Below, piece by piece: positions 44,851 to 57,400 of a DNA stretch of 64,000 nt. The notes below the pieces were generated by a model that searched no databases, was not told the origin of the DNA, and worked only from the letters and a program-made list of their open reading frames with translations. The DNA comes from Zea mays (Eukaryota; Streptophyta; Magnoliopsida; Poales; Poaceae), in the NCBI RefSeq assembly GCF_902167145.1, contig NC_050100.1:217862081-217926080 (forward strand), read 5' to 3'. How positions within the stretch are numbered: position 1 is the first letter of the stretch; every line of letters starts with the position of its first letter. Made by a program: the position numbers and the translations under genes.

Positions 44851-47840
44851 CTCGGCCACCACCTCCACGACGTCTTGTACTCCCTCCCGGGTGGCGTCTT
44901 CGGTATCGGCCACCGGACCAGTGATCAGCGGCTCCAAGGAGATGGCCGGGTCATGGCTCTAGAAGCACGTCAGGATATACTCGATCACCGCCCGACAGAG
45001 CCTACCGCCTTTGGCCTCCAGGCGGGCGCCAAGAATTTGGTCCAGGCGTCGGAGGTGGTCCGCAGCGGAGTCTAGCACCGGGAGCGCGTCGGAGATGGAT
45101 GTCGGCAGCTCCGACACTGGGATGGGACTCATCCCTAGTGGCACCAGCGTCGTGCTCGCCTTGCCGGCCCATGCAGCGATACGCTGGACCCCGGCGCGAT
45201 GCTCCGCCTGGAGATCTTCAAGTGCTTTCTTCGTCGCCTCCACAGCCTGGGGACCCGGTGCAGCCTGCGCCGCCTGGAACTACCGGATCCGCTCTTCCAG
45301 ATTTTTCTCCTTCTCCTCCGCCTCGAGCTCATGCTCGGCCAGCAACTTGTCCCATCTTTCAAACATTTCCTCCCTGAAGGCGAGGTCCTTCTCCCGCCAA
45401 GCGAGATTCGTCGCCCGCTTATCCAGGGATGCATCCTTCTCCTTGAGGTTCTCCTCGGCCAGGGCAATGTTGCTGGCCTTGTCCTCTAGCTCCCGCTCCC
45501 ATTTTTGGATCCTCTCCACAACCGCGGTCTGCTGGGTCCGCTGCTCTTCCAAGATTGCATTCATGGCACTCAGCTTGGCATTCAGCTCTGTGACGACCTC
45601 CTCCCTCTGGTTCAAGGCCTCCTCCCTCTTGGCCAGCCTCTTCTCCTTCTGGCTCGCCTCCAGCTCCCTGGTGTACACCTTCTGGAGGTCCTTCTTGTAG
45701 TCTTTGCGGTCTCGCGCTAGTTCGGACTGCTCAAAGGCAAACTGGTGGGACGCTGCCTTGGTGCGCTCCTCCAGCTGGGTGCGCCAGTCGCTGAGGCGCT
45801 GGTGCTCAGATTCCAGCGCCTCCCATTCCCGCCGGATCGCTGCCTCGATCTCTTGAAGAGCCTAATGGGCACGAGACAACACCCGGGGGAGGGGAACCGG
45901 CGTCGCTTCTGGCTCGGCGCCGGATCGGAGCCGCCGCCTAAAAACCACCTTTGTCTCCTCCGGAGCGGGCGACGGGATAGAGCTAGACGCGCCCCCCCCG
46001 TGTCACCCCCCATGGCGGGGGTGGGCGCAGCTGGGACCTCCTCCACTGCTGTCGACGGTGTACTCGACGGCGTCGCTGTCGTTGAGGCTGCGGTAGCCGT
46101 CGGCGGTTCGCTGGCACCACTCCCAGCAGATGCCTGCTGCTGGGAGCCAGACCCGCCGGCGGGCATGGTATCCGGCGGAGGAGGTACGACCTTGGAAGCA
46201 GAGAGGGAGGAAGCCCTGGCAAACAAGGATGGGTTAAGACCCGTCGGCATGATAACTGCACTCGTGGAAAAAAGGGGCTACACTTACTTGGGGCCCTGGA
46301 CCTTCCAGCGACCATGGAAGCGGGACGTCCGCTGTTGTTGTTGTTGCTGCTACTGCTGTGGTTGTTGCTGCTGGTGCCCCTAGGGGAGATCACCCCCAGG
46401 TGGAGGTGGTGGCGGCGGGACTGACAGTGGTGGTGGCGGCGGTGGTGGCGGGTCCGATGGTGGTGGTGGCGGAGGACTGACGCGCCTCTGCGTGCCCTGG
46501 GCCTGGGAGCCGGTCTCCTCGGCCCCACCAGCTATCCTCTGATGCTTTTGGAGCAGGTCCAAAACAAGGGGAGGATCCGAAACAAGTGACCCATCGGCGT
46601 GGCGCGGCCGGCATTGCCTCTCTTCCTCCGACCCCCCGGTGCCACCTGGGGCGGAGGAGCCGCTTGCAGGTCCCTTGCCCTTGTCCAAGGGGCTGGGGGC
46701 CGCTACGAGGGCACTGGGAGCCACGCCGGCAGGCTGGGGGCCTCCAGCCGGCGCATCGGAGATCCGGATCCCGCGGTGGGGGTCCCGGCCGCCGGTCTGG
46801 CGAACCGCCATGTCGCTCTCGTTGAGAGTCGGCAGTGAGGCCAAGATCGCTGTCCTCAACCCTGGGTCGTCGCAGAGCGCAGAGATTCCCTAGGGAAGGA
46901 TTAGGGACTCAGGGATGAAGGACTCACCAGTAATCCTCTTCACCAGGAGTTCTAGGTCCTCCCAGGACAAGTCAGTACCCGGCCCGCGCTGGACCCGGCC
47001 GATGTCATTCGAGCCAGTGAACCAGCAACACAGACGCGCCCTCCTTTGCAGCGGCGCGATCTGGCACTTCAGGAAGTTGCCGACCACGTGCATCGACGTC
47101 AGGCCACCGGTTGCCAAGGTCTTGATCCTATCCAGTACAGATAGGAACTCCAGCGCCAGCGATGGCTTGGCCCTCCATTGCTTCCGGTCGAGTGCTGGTC
47201 CATCGCTCGGCAGGACGAGGCGGTCGTTGGCCTCGGCGTTGGCGATCACCCAGTCGGCGCGCCAGTTTTCCCACCTTGTGCCGCCGAGGGAGGGGATGTA
47301 GGCCATGGCTAAATCCGGCCTCGTCTGGAAGTAGTAGGCGCCGAGGTGGTCCTTAGCCTTCCCAGACTTCACCAACACGAAGAGGTGGCGGAAGAGGGAG
47401 GTGCAGGGGGCCACCCCCACAAACATCTCGCAGAGGTGGACGAAGATGGCCACCTGAAGGATGGAGTGGGGCGTGAGGTGCTGAAGCTAGAGCCCGAGCT
47501 CCTCCAGCAGCAGCAGGAAGAAAGGCGAGATCGGCAGCGCCAACCCACAGGAGAGGTAGGAGACGAACAAGACGAACTCCCCGGCGGCGAGGCCACCGAG
47601 GGGGACGGCACCGGCGCGAATCCTTCCGGCGAGCGTTGGCGCGCTCCATCCGAGCAGGTTGCGCACCAGATTGAGCGCCGCCTCAGACTGGAAGCGGTCG
47701 GGACGAGCTAGCGAAGTCATGGCGGTGGCGGTGGCACGGGTGTACAGCAGGAAAGCGCGAATACAAAGGGGCACAGAGAGCTCGAAGGCGAAAGGGCGCA
47801 ACGATTGGGAGAGAATGCAAAAGTGTAACTGCTGCACGCG
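44850..47840 (-). pseudogene. Antisense gene of Tat-lineage Gypsy ("gypsy-type transposon" family protein)
   Basis: Minus-strand frames from about 47720 downwards. The N-terminal domain at 47720-46890 (RPDRFQSEAALNLVRNLLGW, LLLLEELGL, then after one in-frame TAG near 47489 VAIFVHLCEMFVGVAPCTSL, GKAKDHLGAYYFQTRP, WRADWVIANAEANDRLVLPS) resembles the plant PF04195-type domain. Next is a Pro/Gly-rich segment (46859-46380). A candidate intron has donor CAA-GTAAGTGTAG near 46287 and acceptor TTTGCCAG near 46218. A coiled coil fills 45678-45280 (LEASQKEKRLAKREEALNQR), followed by DHLRRLDQILGARLEAKGGR near 45060-45000. Frameshifts and a TGG-to-TAG-type stop near 45280 show decay. The role in the element is unknown; Grande-type elements have such a gene. 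Confidence 0.75.
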
Positions 47841-48358
47841 GGGTGAATCCCTTTTTCAAGGAAACTCTCCCGCTCGCGCCCCGAGACGCTGCAGGAAATC
47901 CCGTCCGACGCGCACCTAGCGCCCAAATGACCCAGTCTTTGAGATGGAGGCCCGGGCCCACAAGCCATACAGCTGGTGTGCCGGTCTCCGAGTGCAAAAA
48001 AGGCGAACTGCCACGCGAGGAGCGAACCGCCATGCACGACCGCGCACCGCCTCGGGGCCGCTACAGAGGGATATTTTTAACCAAGGCGGCGGCAATGAGG
48101 CGCCCCGCGCATGACCCGATGGAACCGCTAGACGTGGGGCCATGGGTCAGTCAGCCGCGGGGACAGATGTGGCAGTTAACGTGACCGAAGGCAGATTGAC
48201 AGCACGCGCGTCGACAGACACGCTGAGTTAATGCGGCGCGTCAGTAGGCGTGCTAAGATAGCGCCCCAATCACTGGTCATGCCATGTTGAGGCGAAGTAC
48301 AAAGCTTTGGCCCCACCTGTAGGCTCGCATCCTCCCCTGAGGTGGGCCCGGGGGCCAC
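47841..48358 (+). other. 3' noncoding interior of Tat-lineage Gypsy
   Basis: GC-rich with no recognised domain on either strand. The promoter of the antisense gene would be expected here but no clear TATA box is visible. The polypurine-like tract adjoins the 3' LTR. Confidence 0.55.
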
Positions 48359-49523
48359 TGTCGGTACCCTGAAACTAGGGTACCCCTTACTACTGTGTAA
48401 AGACGTAGAGCCCACGCGGCTATCACTTAGTCGCGTGGTGAAGGTGCTGTGTGGGACCAGGCCACGACTCGCCCCAGTCTCAGGCGACTACTCTAGGTCC
48501 ACAACAGCGCCCGACTCCACCACATGGGCGGGTCCGAAGCCGCCACGTGTCCAGAGAAGGTGATATACTCCAAAGCATCAGCAGTAGGTCCGGACCCCCC
48601 CCCCCCCCCGTATGGGGTCCGGGCCTCCCATAGTGAGGTCCCAAGGTCCTAGGGCGGAACATACACGGGCCTTGAACAGGACCCAGGCGGGGGTCTGGTA
48701 CGACACGTGTCCATACCTAGTCTGGTGCGGACCTATCCGCATACACTTCAGCTCCCCACCCAGGCGGAGACCCGATGCTGCCACGTGGCCTACTGCACGT
48801 GACGTAAGCCAACAGGCGGAGCCTGATGTAGGGCCTCCGGGTTACGCAACCTCTGCATTTATTGTGGATAAGGCGCGCCGCCTGTCCATTCCACTGACAG
48901 GCGATGTGCCGCCTCGGCATTTAATGAGACATGTCCATTCCACTAGCAGGCGGCGACCTGTGCATTCCGCTGAATGGCGATGACCTATCCATTCCGCAGG
49001 CGGCGTGCCTATCCATTCCATTGGCAGGCAGCACGCCCATACTGCCTCATGCACTGCGCTCATCATCACTCGTACGTTACCAAGGAAGCTACCGTTGCAT
49101 ATCAATACTGTGCGGGCTACGGACATCATGGCGCCAGGAGATCGCATAGGTGTTACTTGCATTAGTTACTCTAGGTATTTCTTCCATTATGTCCCTAGGC
49201 CCACATGTCGGGGCTCAGCATCCTTGTATGTGCATCCCTTGAGCTATAAAAGGGAAGGCACACAACGTTACAAGACAGGTTCACAACACCCTCAGACTCA
49301 CACACAAGTTCTCAAACTCTCAAGCTCAAGAGCTTAGACACTCAATACAACACACAGTGGAGTAGGGTTTTACGCTCCGGTGGCCTGAACCACTCTAAAC
49401 CCTTGTGTCCTCGCGTGTTCATCCACCAATCCACGTAACAGGCAAACCTCTAAGGCCCTTCCTCATCTTAGGATTTAGGGCGTGTGCGTTCCGCCACCCG
49501 GTCGGAGAATTTCCTCTCCGACA
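48359..49523 (+). repeat. 3' LTR of Tat-lineage Gypsy (1165 bp)
   Basis: Same ends as the 5' LTR. TATAAAA at 49245-49251. One extra TGCATTCCGC/GATGACC unit in the minisatellite-like region (48940-49020), and a longer C run at 48595-48608, explain most of the 28-bp length difference. Confidence 0.92.
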
Positions 49524-49735
49524 CATCCCTTTCATCTTCTATTATTGTGGAGAACAGTTCAAACCTCTTGGTTACCTTAGTAGGTGACTCGGTTCTTTTA
49601 GAACCATTTCACCTCAAATATGTTCTTATTGCTCACATATCATTCAAAATCTTCTTTTTGATTGTTGATTCACCACCAACAACTCTTGTTCTACTGAGTT
49701 TGACCCTTTTTTATTTATATGTGATGGATCTGGTG
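49524..49735 (+). pseudogene. Old Copia protease remnant (right part)
   Basis: Continues the frame broken at 36852: SLSSSIIVENSSNLLVTLVG, DSVLLEPFHLKYVLIAH, then SLTLFYLYVMDL. This is the post-protease segment of a Copia polyprotein. It ends where a Copia-type LTR begins. Confidence 0.7.
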
Positions 49736-51242
49736 AAATTAGCCTAGAGGGGTGAATAGGCTACACCTGAAATTTTCAACAAAAACTTTGAAATAAAGTG
49801 ATAAAACCAGTTCAACCGGTGTGGGCCGGTTCAACCGCTACTAGGGCGGTTGAACCACTCTGATCCAGTTCAACTGCAAAGTTGACACTAAATTCGAATC
49901 TAGCACCAAAATTGATGAGAATAACTTTGATCAAATGTATATCTAAGATAATAGAGGGATATAGTAAGTGGATATGAGTGGAGCAACTCCACACGACCCA
50001 CACACACCAAGAACACTTGAATTCTTGCTTGCAACAAGATAAACTATGAGAACGAACAAGGCAAGAACACAAGAACACTCGATTTATCCTGAGGTTCAGT
50101 CGCACCACAAAGGTGTCCTACTCCCTGTTGAGGAGCCCACAAATAGTTAGGTCTTTTGCAACCCTAATCCTCCCTTAGCTGATCATGAAGGTCAAGGCAA
50201 TCCCTTGCTCAAGTTTACTCAAAGAATAATACAAACTTCTTGGGGTTGTCCACAAACATGGAGACTCCCAAGAAAACTCAAACCATCAAGGAACACAAGT
50301 TCCAAGAGAAACAAATTTGTACAAATTGATGATTGCAAAAGCTCAAATAGATTGAGAGAGGGAAAGAGAATGAAATCAAATCATGAGATCGACAAACTCA
50401 ATCTCATACCAAGTGTTCCTCAAATCGATGAGAGATGATAAGAGTTGGGTGTGAGACAGGAGTAAATGCTCTTGTTTTGAGTTAGGTTAGCAGTAATGGT
50501 CGTAAGAGAATGAGGAGATAGAGTGGAGGGGATATATATTGGTGGCTATCTAAAAAGGCTGATCGTTTGAAAGTTCTACGAAAAGGGCGTTTGAACCGCA
50601 TGGAAGGTCGGTTGAACCGGTTTCTACCAGATAGGAACACAGTTTAGCTGACCAATTCAACTTCCCACCTCAACCGCCTGACACCAGTTGAACTGCCCCT
50701 AGAAGGCCGGTTCAACCGCATGTCTAGCAGAAGCTATAGAACGGCCGTCTAAGTAAAGGTCGATTCAACCGGTTTCTACCAGAGAGGTTCCTAGAAAAAT
50801 TGGTTGAACTAGCGGTTCAGGCGCATAAAACTAGAGACCTTCTCTTGTCAAGGCCGTTTGAACTGCCCCTAGGGTCGGTTCAACCACCTTGCACTAGAGA
50901 AGATTTTCTATCTAGAGAACCCTAGTGAAGTTGAACAAGCATGACTCACTCTTAAAACTCGGTTTCAAAATTAGCTTTTGAAATAGAGATTTTGAGCTTA
51001 TGCAAACACCATTAACTTTGTGGATTCCTCTTAATTGTATGGTGATCCCTATGACTCAAAAGGTATAAAATTTGATTGCATCTTCGCCTAGAACCACTAG
51101 AAGCATAACATAAGATTTGAAGTATTGTGTGATCTCTCTTAGTCGTATGCTTCTTTTTCATTTGACAAGATCTCCTCTACTCCTTCTGATTTATCAATAA
51201 CTGAGTACATACTTCGAGCAAACTTAATAGAGTCTTTATTTG
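49728..51242 (-). repeat. Copia-type LTR in minus orientation, right boundary uncertain
   Basis: The left end TGGTGAAATTAGCCTAGAGG, then GTGAATAGGC, parallels the left end of the Copia 1 LTR on the + strand. A matching order of landmarks follows (GAGGTTCAGTCGC, CCTACTCCCTGTTGAGGAG, then GATATATATTGGTGGC where Copia 1 has its TATA). It is rich in GGTTCAACCG and GGTTGAACC motifs (49809-50890). No internal coding region of its own is seen, so it is a solo or truncated LTR. The segment from about 50950 to 51242 may not belong to it. Confidence 0.6.
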
Positions 51243-54200
51243 TGTAAGGAAAATGGACACCGGGCCATTTGGCTTAATAGATTTTGGTGTTTGATGATCA
51301 TTGCGACCTGTGGACTAATATGTTTGCTAGTGTTTGTGTGTAGTTCACAGGATGCTAAAGTACCTTGGACCAAGACACTGAGGAAAGCAACACCTCAAAA
51401 AAGACATTATAAAGATCAAGTAGGAGCCCAAGCAACATACCAAGGCATATAGTGCACATTTCCAAGAGCTCAAACACCTAAGTGCTTAATAGAATCACTC
51501 GGTGATTAGCGTAGGTGCTTTGCGAAGTTCTTAGATTAGTTAGACCGCTTTAGCGCTTGCTCTAGGTGAACCCTAGTTAGTTGAGTGAGTTTTGTAAAAC
51601 CACACAACCCCTCGGCTCTTGCGCGAGCCGTTGTAATTGTACCGAATGGGCCGAGAGTCTTACGAGTCCGTGACAACCGCGTTTGTGTCACGGCCGCCAA
51701 CATGTATCGGAGGGAATGAGGCCCGCGGCGTTTTCGGTCGGAAGCTCGATAGTGGAGACGGCGGGGATCGTCCGAGAGGAGCCGGAAGCGGAGCACCACT
51801 TGCGCGTGGTGAAGGCCCATGTCTCTCTACGGAGTTACTCGACCGAGGTGCTTGGCCCTCGCGTGGGCTTCCCTTTGTGTGGGGACACCAACGAGGATTA
51901 GTCGGGACCTTGCGCGGTTCCGGATACCTCGGTAAAAATACCAGCGTCATCCACGAGAGTTTGCATTCTCTACCTTGCTCTTTAAGCTTCCGCATTTATA
52001 TTAAGCATTTAAGTTTCAATCTTGTCATCATACTTATATAGTGTAGATTGAAACTTAGTCATTGCGGTAGAGATAGCAACACTTAGACAAAATCTAGTTT
52101 GCACATTCTAATTTGATTATTTGCATAGGTTTTGCTCTAGGGAATTATTTGTGGCCTAGTTTAGTAAAAGTTTTAGAAGTCCTAATTCAAACCCCTCTTA
52201 GGCGTCACCCGTTTCCTACAAGTGGTATTAGAGCCTGGTTTGGCTCATTTGAAACGCTTTAGCTTCACCGCTAAAAGAGCCAACACTTTTTAGAGGAAGG
52301 GATGGATACCCATAGGCCACTACACTTCGACGACACTAATTTCCCATATTATAGTGCTAGAATGGCTTGTTACCTAGAGGCTGTTGATCTAGGTGTTTGG
52401 AGAGTCACTCGTGACGGGATGAAACCACCCAAAAATCCCGAGAAACCCACCACGAGTGAGGAAAAAGAAATTTATTTATATGCTAGAGCCAAAAATTGCT
52501 TATATGAATCTCTTAGCATGGATATTTTTAATCAAGTATTTACATTGAAAACTGCTAATGAGATTTGGCTAAAATTGCATGAGCTCCATGACGGCACATC
52601 CAATGTCCGTGAGAAAAACATTGCCTAGTCTTAAATGAGTATAATTCTTTTGCTATGAAAGATAATGAGCTTGTTAGATATATGTATTCTCGTTTGAATC
52701 TAATCATCAATGAGCTCAATTCTATTGGCATTAATAAGCTAGGTGACGCGGACATTATGAGGAAAATTATCTCCCTACTACCACAACAAAGATACGGGAG
52801 CATCATCACTATTCTTCACAACATGGAGGACTTAGGTACAATGATCCCGACCATCGTAATTGGAAAAATCACGACCTTCGAGATGTCACGAAAAATGTGT
52901 CGGGGGAGAGGAGCCAACTTCCTCAATGCCATATGCTTTCGCATGTGATGAAAGGAAGGGTAAAAAGAAGGCTTCCACTCCAAGTTCCTCAAGTGAAGAA
53001 GAGAAAGAAGACGAGAGTGATGATGAGGAAGATAATCAACCATCAACATCATCCTCCGAGGACGAAGAAACAATTTGACGCGTTAGAAACGTAATGAGGA
53101 TGATCCTCAAGATTAATCTAATGGGTGTGCCCCTGCAGGTAGAGGATCTTCTCTTTAACATTGACAGGAAAAAGCAAAGAAAGAGATTATGCTTCACATG
53201 CGGGGAGAAGGGCCACTTTAGGGACAACTATCCAACTATGGCCAAACCCAAAAAGGTGAGGAGCAAAGGCAAGGCGCTAACAAGTGTCAAAACTTGGGAT
53301 GATTCTTCAATCGAACATGAACCTCCAAGGACGCACAACCACCGATCCTCATCACGCTCATCACGATCATCATGCAAATGCCTTATGGCAAGAGGTAAAA
53401 TGAGCATTCCATCCTCTAGTGATGAAAGTTGTAGTGATGATGAAGGTGAGGGAAAGCCCTCCTTAGATGAGCTTGCGGAAGCCGTTAAATTTTTTTAGGA
53501 TGTTTGCACTAAGCAAAAGGCTCAACTTAAAACCTTGAAAAACAAGTTGATTAGCTCTCAAAATGAATACAAAGGTTTGCTAGAAAAATTTGAAGCATTT
53601 ACAAATTTGAATTGTGAGCTATCAACTAAAATTGAGCAATTAGAGTCTAGTGCTCCATCCACAACTATCAATGATGGCCTTATTAAAAAGAATAAAAACC
53701 TTAAGGCTAAGTTAGCTAGCTCCCAAGATACTATTGAAAATTTGCTAGGGAAAATGGAAATTCTTAGCATACACAATAATGAGCTAACTACTAAGCTAGA
53801 AAACATTGGTAGCACCCCAGGGGCATCTTTAATTGAATTTTCTGAAATTATAAAAAAAAGATGCTTCTACTTCCTGCTTTGATTTAATTGATGATTCTAA
53901 CTCCTGCAACCAAGTTCTTGCTGAGAATATTATTGTAGAAACATGTTCAGATGAGGTTGCAAAGGAAAATGAGCAATTAAGGCAAGAAGTGGCTCGCATT
54001 GGCAAGGCTCTATATGACAAGAAAGGCAAAGCCAAACAAATCCGGCCTCCACAGGATAACACAACTACGGGAGTGAGCAAGCCTATGGAGGGAGAAACCA
54101 TGATTTGTAGGTTATGCCACAAGGAAGGCCCTAAGTCTTTTCAAGGCAAGGCGATGACCGGGGATAAGCAAAGGCAAAAGCTCAAGCAAAAGCCAACAAG

Positions 54201-54468
54201 CAAAATCTCCAACACCTACATCAAAAAGGTGGATAAAAAGGATACTACACTATATTTGATCAAGAAGAAAAAGAATGGAAAGGTGATAGCAATCAAGGCC
54301 AACAAGCAAGCCAACAAAGGAAAGGGAGCCAAACGCATCTGGGTGTCAAAGGAAATAATTTCAACTATGAAAAGCACCAAGAAGGTTTGGATCCCGAAAG
54401 GGAAGTGAGTAGTCCCAAGGACAATGGGGAATTTGGAGACTTGGCAAATTTGGGATGTATATCATGGG
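51243..54468 (+). mobile_element. Copia element 4: 5' LTR and gag, truncated by the Tekay-like insertion
   Basis: LTR 51243-52220 (978 bp, TGTAAGGAAAATGGAC to TTTCCTACA), then AGTGGTATTAGAGCCTGG, a slightly altered Met-tRNA primer site. gag follows, and the element is cut at 54468 by the Tekay-like LTR. The pol half should lie beyond the right edge of the window. Confidence 0.75.
52302..54408 (+). pseudogene. gag: Copia element 4 gag with frameshifts
   Basis: ATG at 52302: MDTHRPLHFDDTNFPYYSAR, then YARAKNCLYESLSMDIFNQV, the UBN2-type gag domain of SIRE-like elements. Stops near 52626 and 52632 and frame changes near 52640, 52900 and 53090 break it. An acidic Ser-rich linker, a zinc knuckle CFTCGEKGHFRDNYP (53191-53235) and a coiled-coil tail (53535-53880) follow, with an end KKVWIPKGK at 54405. 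The last knuckle Cys is replaced by Tyr (TAT, a G-to-A change from TGT). The product would not be functional. Confidence 0.85.
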
Positions 54469-57400
54469 TGTAGCATCCCAAAAACTCAAATTCTGAAATT
54501 TTCTCAAACTTGCCCTAAATTCAAAATGAATTTCAAATTTCGTTTCAAAATGTTTGTTTGCAAGTTGATATCAACAAATAAAATATAGTGGTCTATATTC
54601 TCTTTAAAATCCTCCTCAAAATATCCTACAAATATTTCCCTAGTGATCACCCTCAAACTCTTTCAGAAATACTGCCCAAATATTCCACCGATATATGTCC
54701 AAGTATTTTCCTCTTGAGAAATACCTTCAGAATCATTTTTCAAGTCCCTACAAATATTTTCTTCATAACTTTCTTCATGCTCATACGTATATGTATGCCT
54801 CCGGTGTCATACGGTGAGCTCTACAAGCTAATTACACTCATATAAGACAAATCCATGCTAATCTCCCACTAATCCTCTCATCCTCCCACTAATCCTCTCA
54901 TCCCTCCCCCTAATCCCCCCACCATGGCTATAAATAGAGGGGCAAGGGCCTCCTCTCATCCCACCCCAAGCCATTTCATGGCAACACCCTCCCCCCCCCC
55001 ACACCCACACACCCACTCCCACTCCACCTTCCACACAAGCACACACTAGCACAAGGATCGTTCGATCGTTCTTCGATCGTTCGTCCCCCTGTTCTTAGTT
55101 TGTTCGTTCATTCGTCCGATCGTTCGATCGTTCGTCCGATCGTTCATGGTTCGTTCGTCCGTTCGTCCGATCGTTCGATCGTTCGTCCGTTCGTTCGTCC
55201 AAATAATCTTTTTCCTGCCGTTATGCTGCCGAAATTCCGATCGTTCGTTCGTCCGATCGTTTGATCGTTCGTCCGATCGTTCATGGTTTGTTCGTCCGTT
55301 CGTTCGTTCGTTCGTCCAAATAATCCTTTTCCTGCCGTTATGCTGCCAAAATTCTGATCGTTCGTTCGTTCGATCATTCGATCGTTCATCGTTCGTTCAT
55401 AGTTCCTATTCATCGTTCATCGTTCGTTCATCGTCACTATTTACCATCACTATTTACCGTCACTATTTGCCGTTACTTTTTACCGTTTACCGTTACTTTT
55501 TACCGTTTACCGTTACTTTTTACCGTTACTATTTACCGTTACTTTTTACCGTTACTATTTACCGTTACTTTTTACCGTTTACCGTTACTTTTTACCGTTA
55601 CTATTCACCGTTACTATTCATCGATCATTCGATTACCCCAAATTTCAACTACTCATCCATCATGTTGTCCAGTCCACCTAAGACCAGCCAGACCCATATT
55701 CCAGTTATACAAACTCCGGTGACTGTGATTTTCATTCTATTAGGGAACTTCCAATCTGGTCACCCATCCTAGGTTTCTCCAAGTTGAGCACGCTTAACTT
55801 GAGATTCCTTCGAACCAGGCTTCCAAACTCAGATTCCAATAATTCTCATTTCTAAATTCTTATCAAACTATTCCCTATCCAACTATGCCATCCCTAAAGC
55901 ATGGTTCATGTTCTAGAAAAATCCCAAAATACTCTCGTCTCATATTCTGCCTATAACTCTCTTGTTCATATTAAGTCAGACGATTCATTCGTCACTATTC
56001 TCACCAACAGTGAACTTTGCTGTGCTACACCACATACACCCAGCTATAAATACACCCAGCTACCCTCTCCCTCTCCACACACACGCAACACCCTCAGCCA
56101 AGGCAAACACCCCACTCACTCAGTTACTCCGCTCTGCCAGCTACACGCATAGTGTCGCTTCGTCTCCAGTCCACCCTCCTGGTAAGCACCTTCGCTCCAC
56201 CACGCTGTATCTCAACACCACATGACACATATTCTACTCAAGACTCTACCCATCCATATATCACTATTCTGACCACTATACTAAATATTTGTTGGTATAC
56301 TTGTTGGTTTGTATGTTTGCTTGTTCATGTTGCATAGTTATCGGAGCGTTCGTACCGTCTCGTGGAGGCCAGATCTACAAGTCTACGCCAGGAGCCAGGA
56401 GCCAGTTCCGCGAGCTCTCTTTCCCCTTCGCCGGATAAGCACGGCAAGCTCACTGGATCCCTTTGATGCATAAATTACCTATGATTTTTCAACCACAACC
56501 CTCATCCTGTTATTTTATGCATGATATAATTTTGAGACAAGTTATTATGGCCACCCAGCCGCTTGCCGCAATCAATCCCTGATATATTTGTTACAAATGA
56601 TTTGAGGAAAGGTGTGAGTTTTCAAAAGAAAATGCTTTTCAAAATGTGTATGATGAAGGGTTTTCACCCTTATCACCTTGTGAGTGGGATAATCAGGGAC
56701 TCCCTGGTTTAGGGGAGGGCCTAAGGTGATGGCTCAGCTGGTTTAGGCGTGAGCAGAAGAATTGTCCCCTCGTATAAGGACCGGTTTGTCATCTTTCACT
56801 ACCTGTACTCATGACAAGTACAACCACTCGAGACTGTGTGGGCAGTCACTCAATCTGAACTCGTACGGTCCAACCCCAGGGTTATGAAGGCTGGGGAGCA
56901 CCGGGAGGATAAGGAGGGGGAAAGTTTTGTCCGGTTTGGACATGGTGGTGGCCTGACTCCTTCCGGATAACCGTTAAGGTTAGGACGTGCGGGGAAAGAA
57001 AGAGATTTGGATTCGGATCTCACTGATCATGAGATCGCAGAGCCGGACTAGTGGGTAAAGTGTACACCTCTGCGCAGAGTTTGAAAACCTATTCGAATAG
57101 TCTGTGTCCACAGGAATGGACGAGTCTGGTATGGTATGGCAATTAATGTTTTGTTTTCAAAAAAAGAGATGCATTTGAGAAAAATGATTTTTAAAAGGTC
57201 CGGCGGTTGAGCCGTGAGCTATGGTGGACGGGAAGTCCAGTAGCTGTTTTTGAAAAGGAAAACCAGTGGGAAACTGCTGAGATACCTGGATGGTTTAGTC
57301 CAGGGGATTTTGTTATAATACTGAAAAACTTCCTGCTCCTTTTGGAGAGGATGCGCTTTGCAAAAATACAAAATGTTTTTCAAAACAACCCTGCATAAAA

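Larger units (their letters stand above)
36853..49523 (+). mobile_element. Tat-lineage Gypsy element with antisense gene, 12.67 kb
   Basis: LTRs 36853-37989 and 48359-49523 begin TGTCGGTACCCTGAAACTAG and end GACA. Flanks CATCT (36848-36852) and CATCC (49524-49528) are a target duplication with one change. TTTGGCATGCCAGGTAGGGGG after the 5' LTR is the usual primer-site type of this group, and GAGGTGGGCCCGGGGGCCAC precedes the 3' LTR. Domain order gag-PR-RT-RH-aRH-INT, a second RNase H and a long 3' region with an antisense gene place it in Ty3/Gypsy Tat (Grande, Huck and RIRE2-type elements have this plan). The LTRs are clearly more diverged than those of Copia element 1, and coding frames are broken by many stops, so this is an older, inactive copy. 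Confidence 0.92.
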
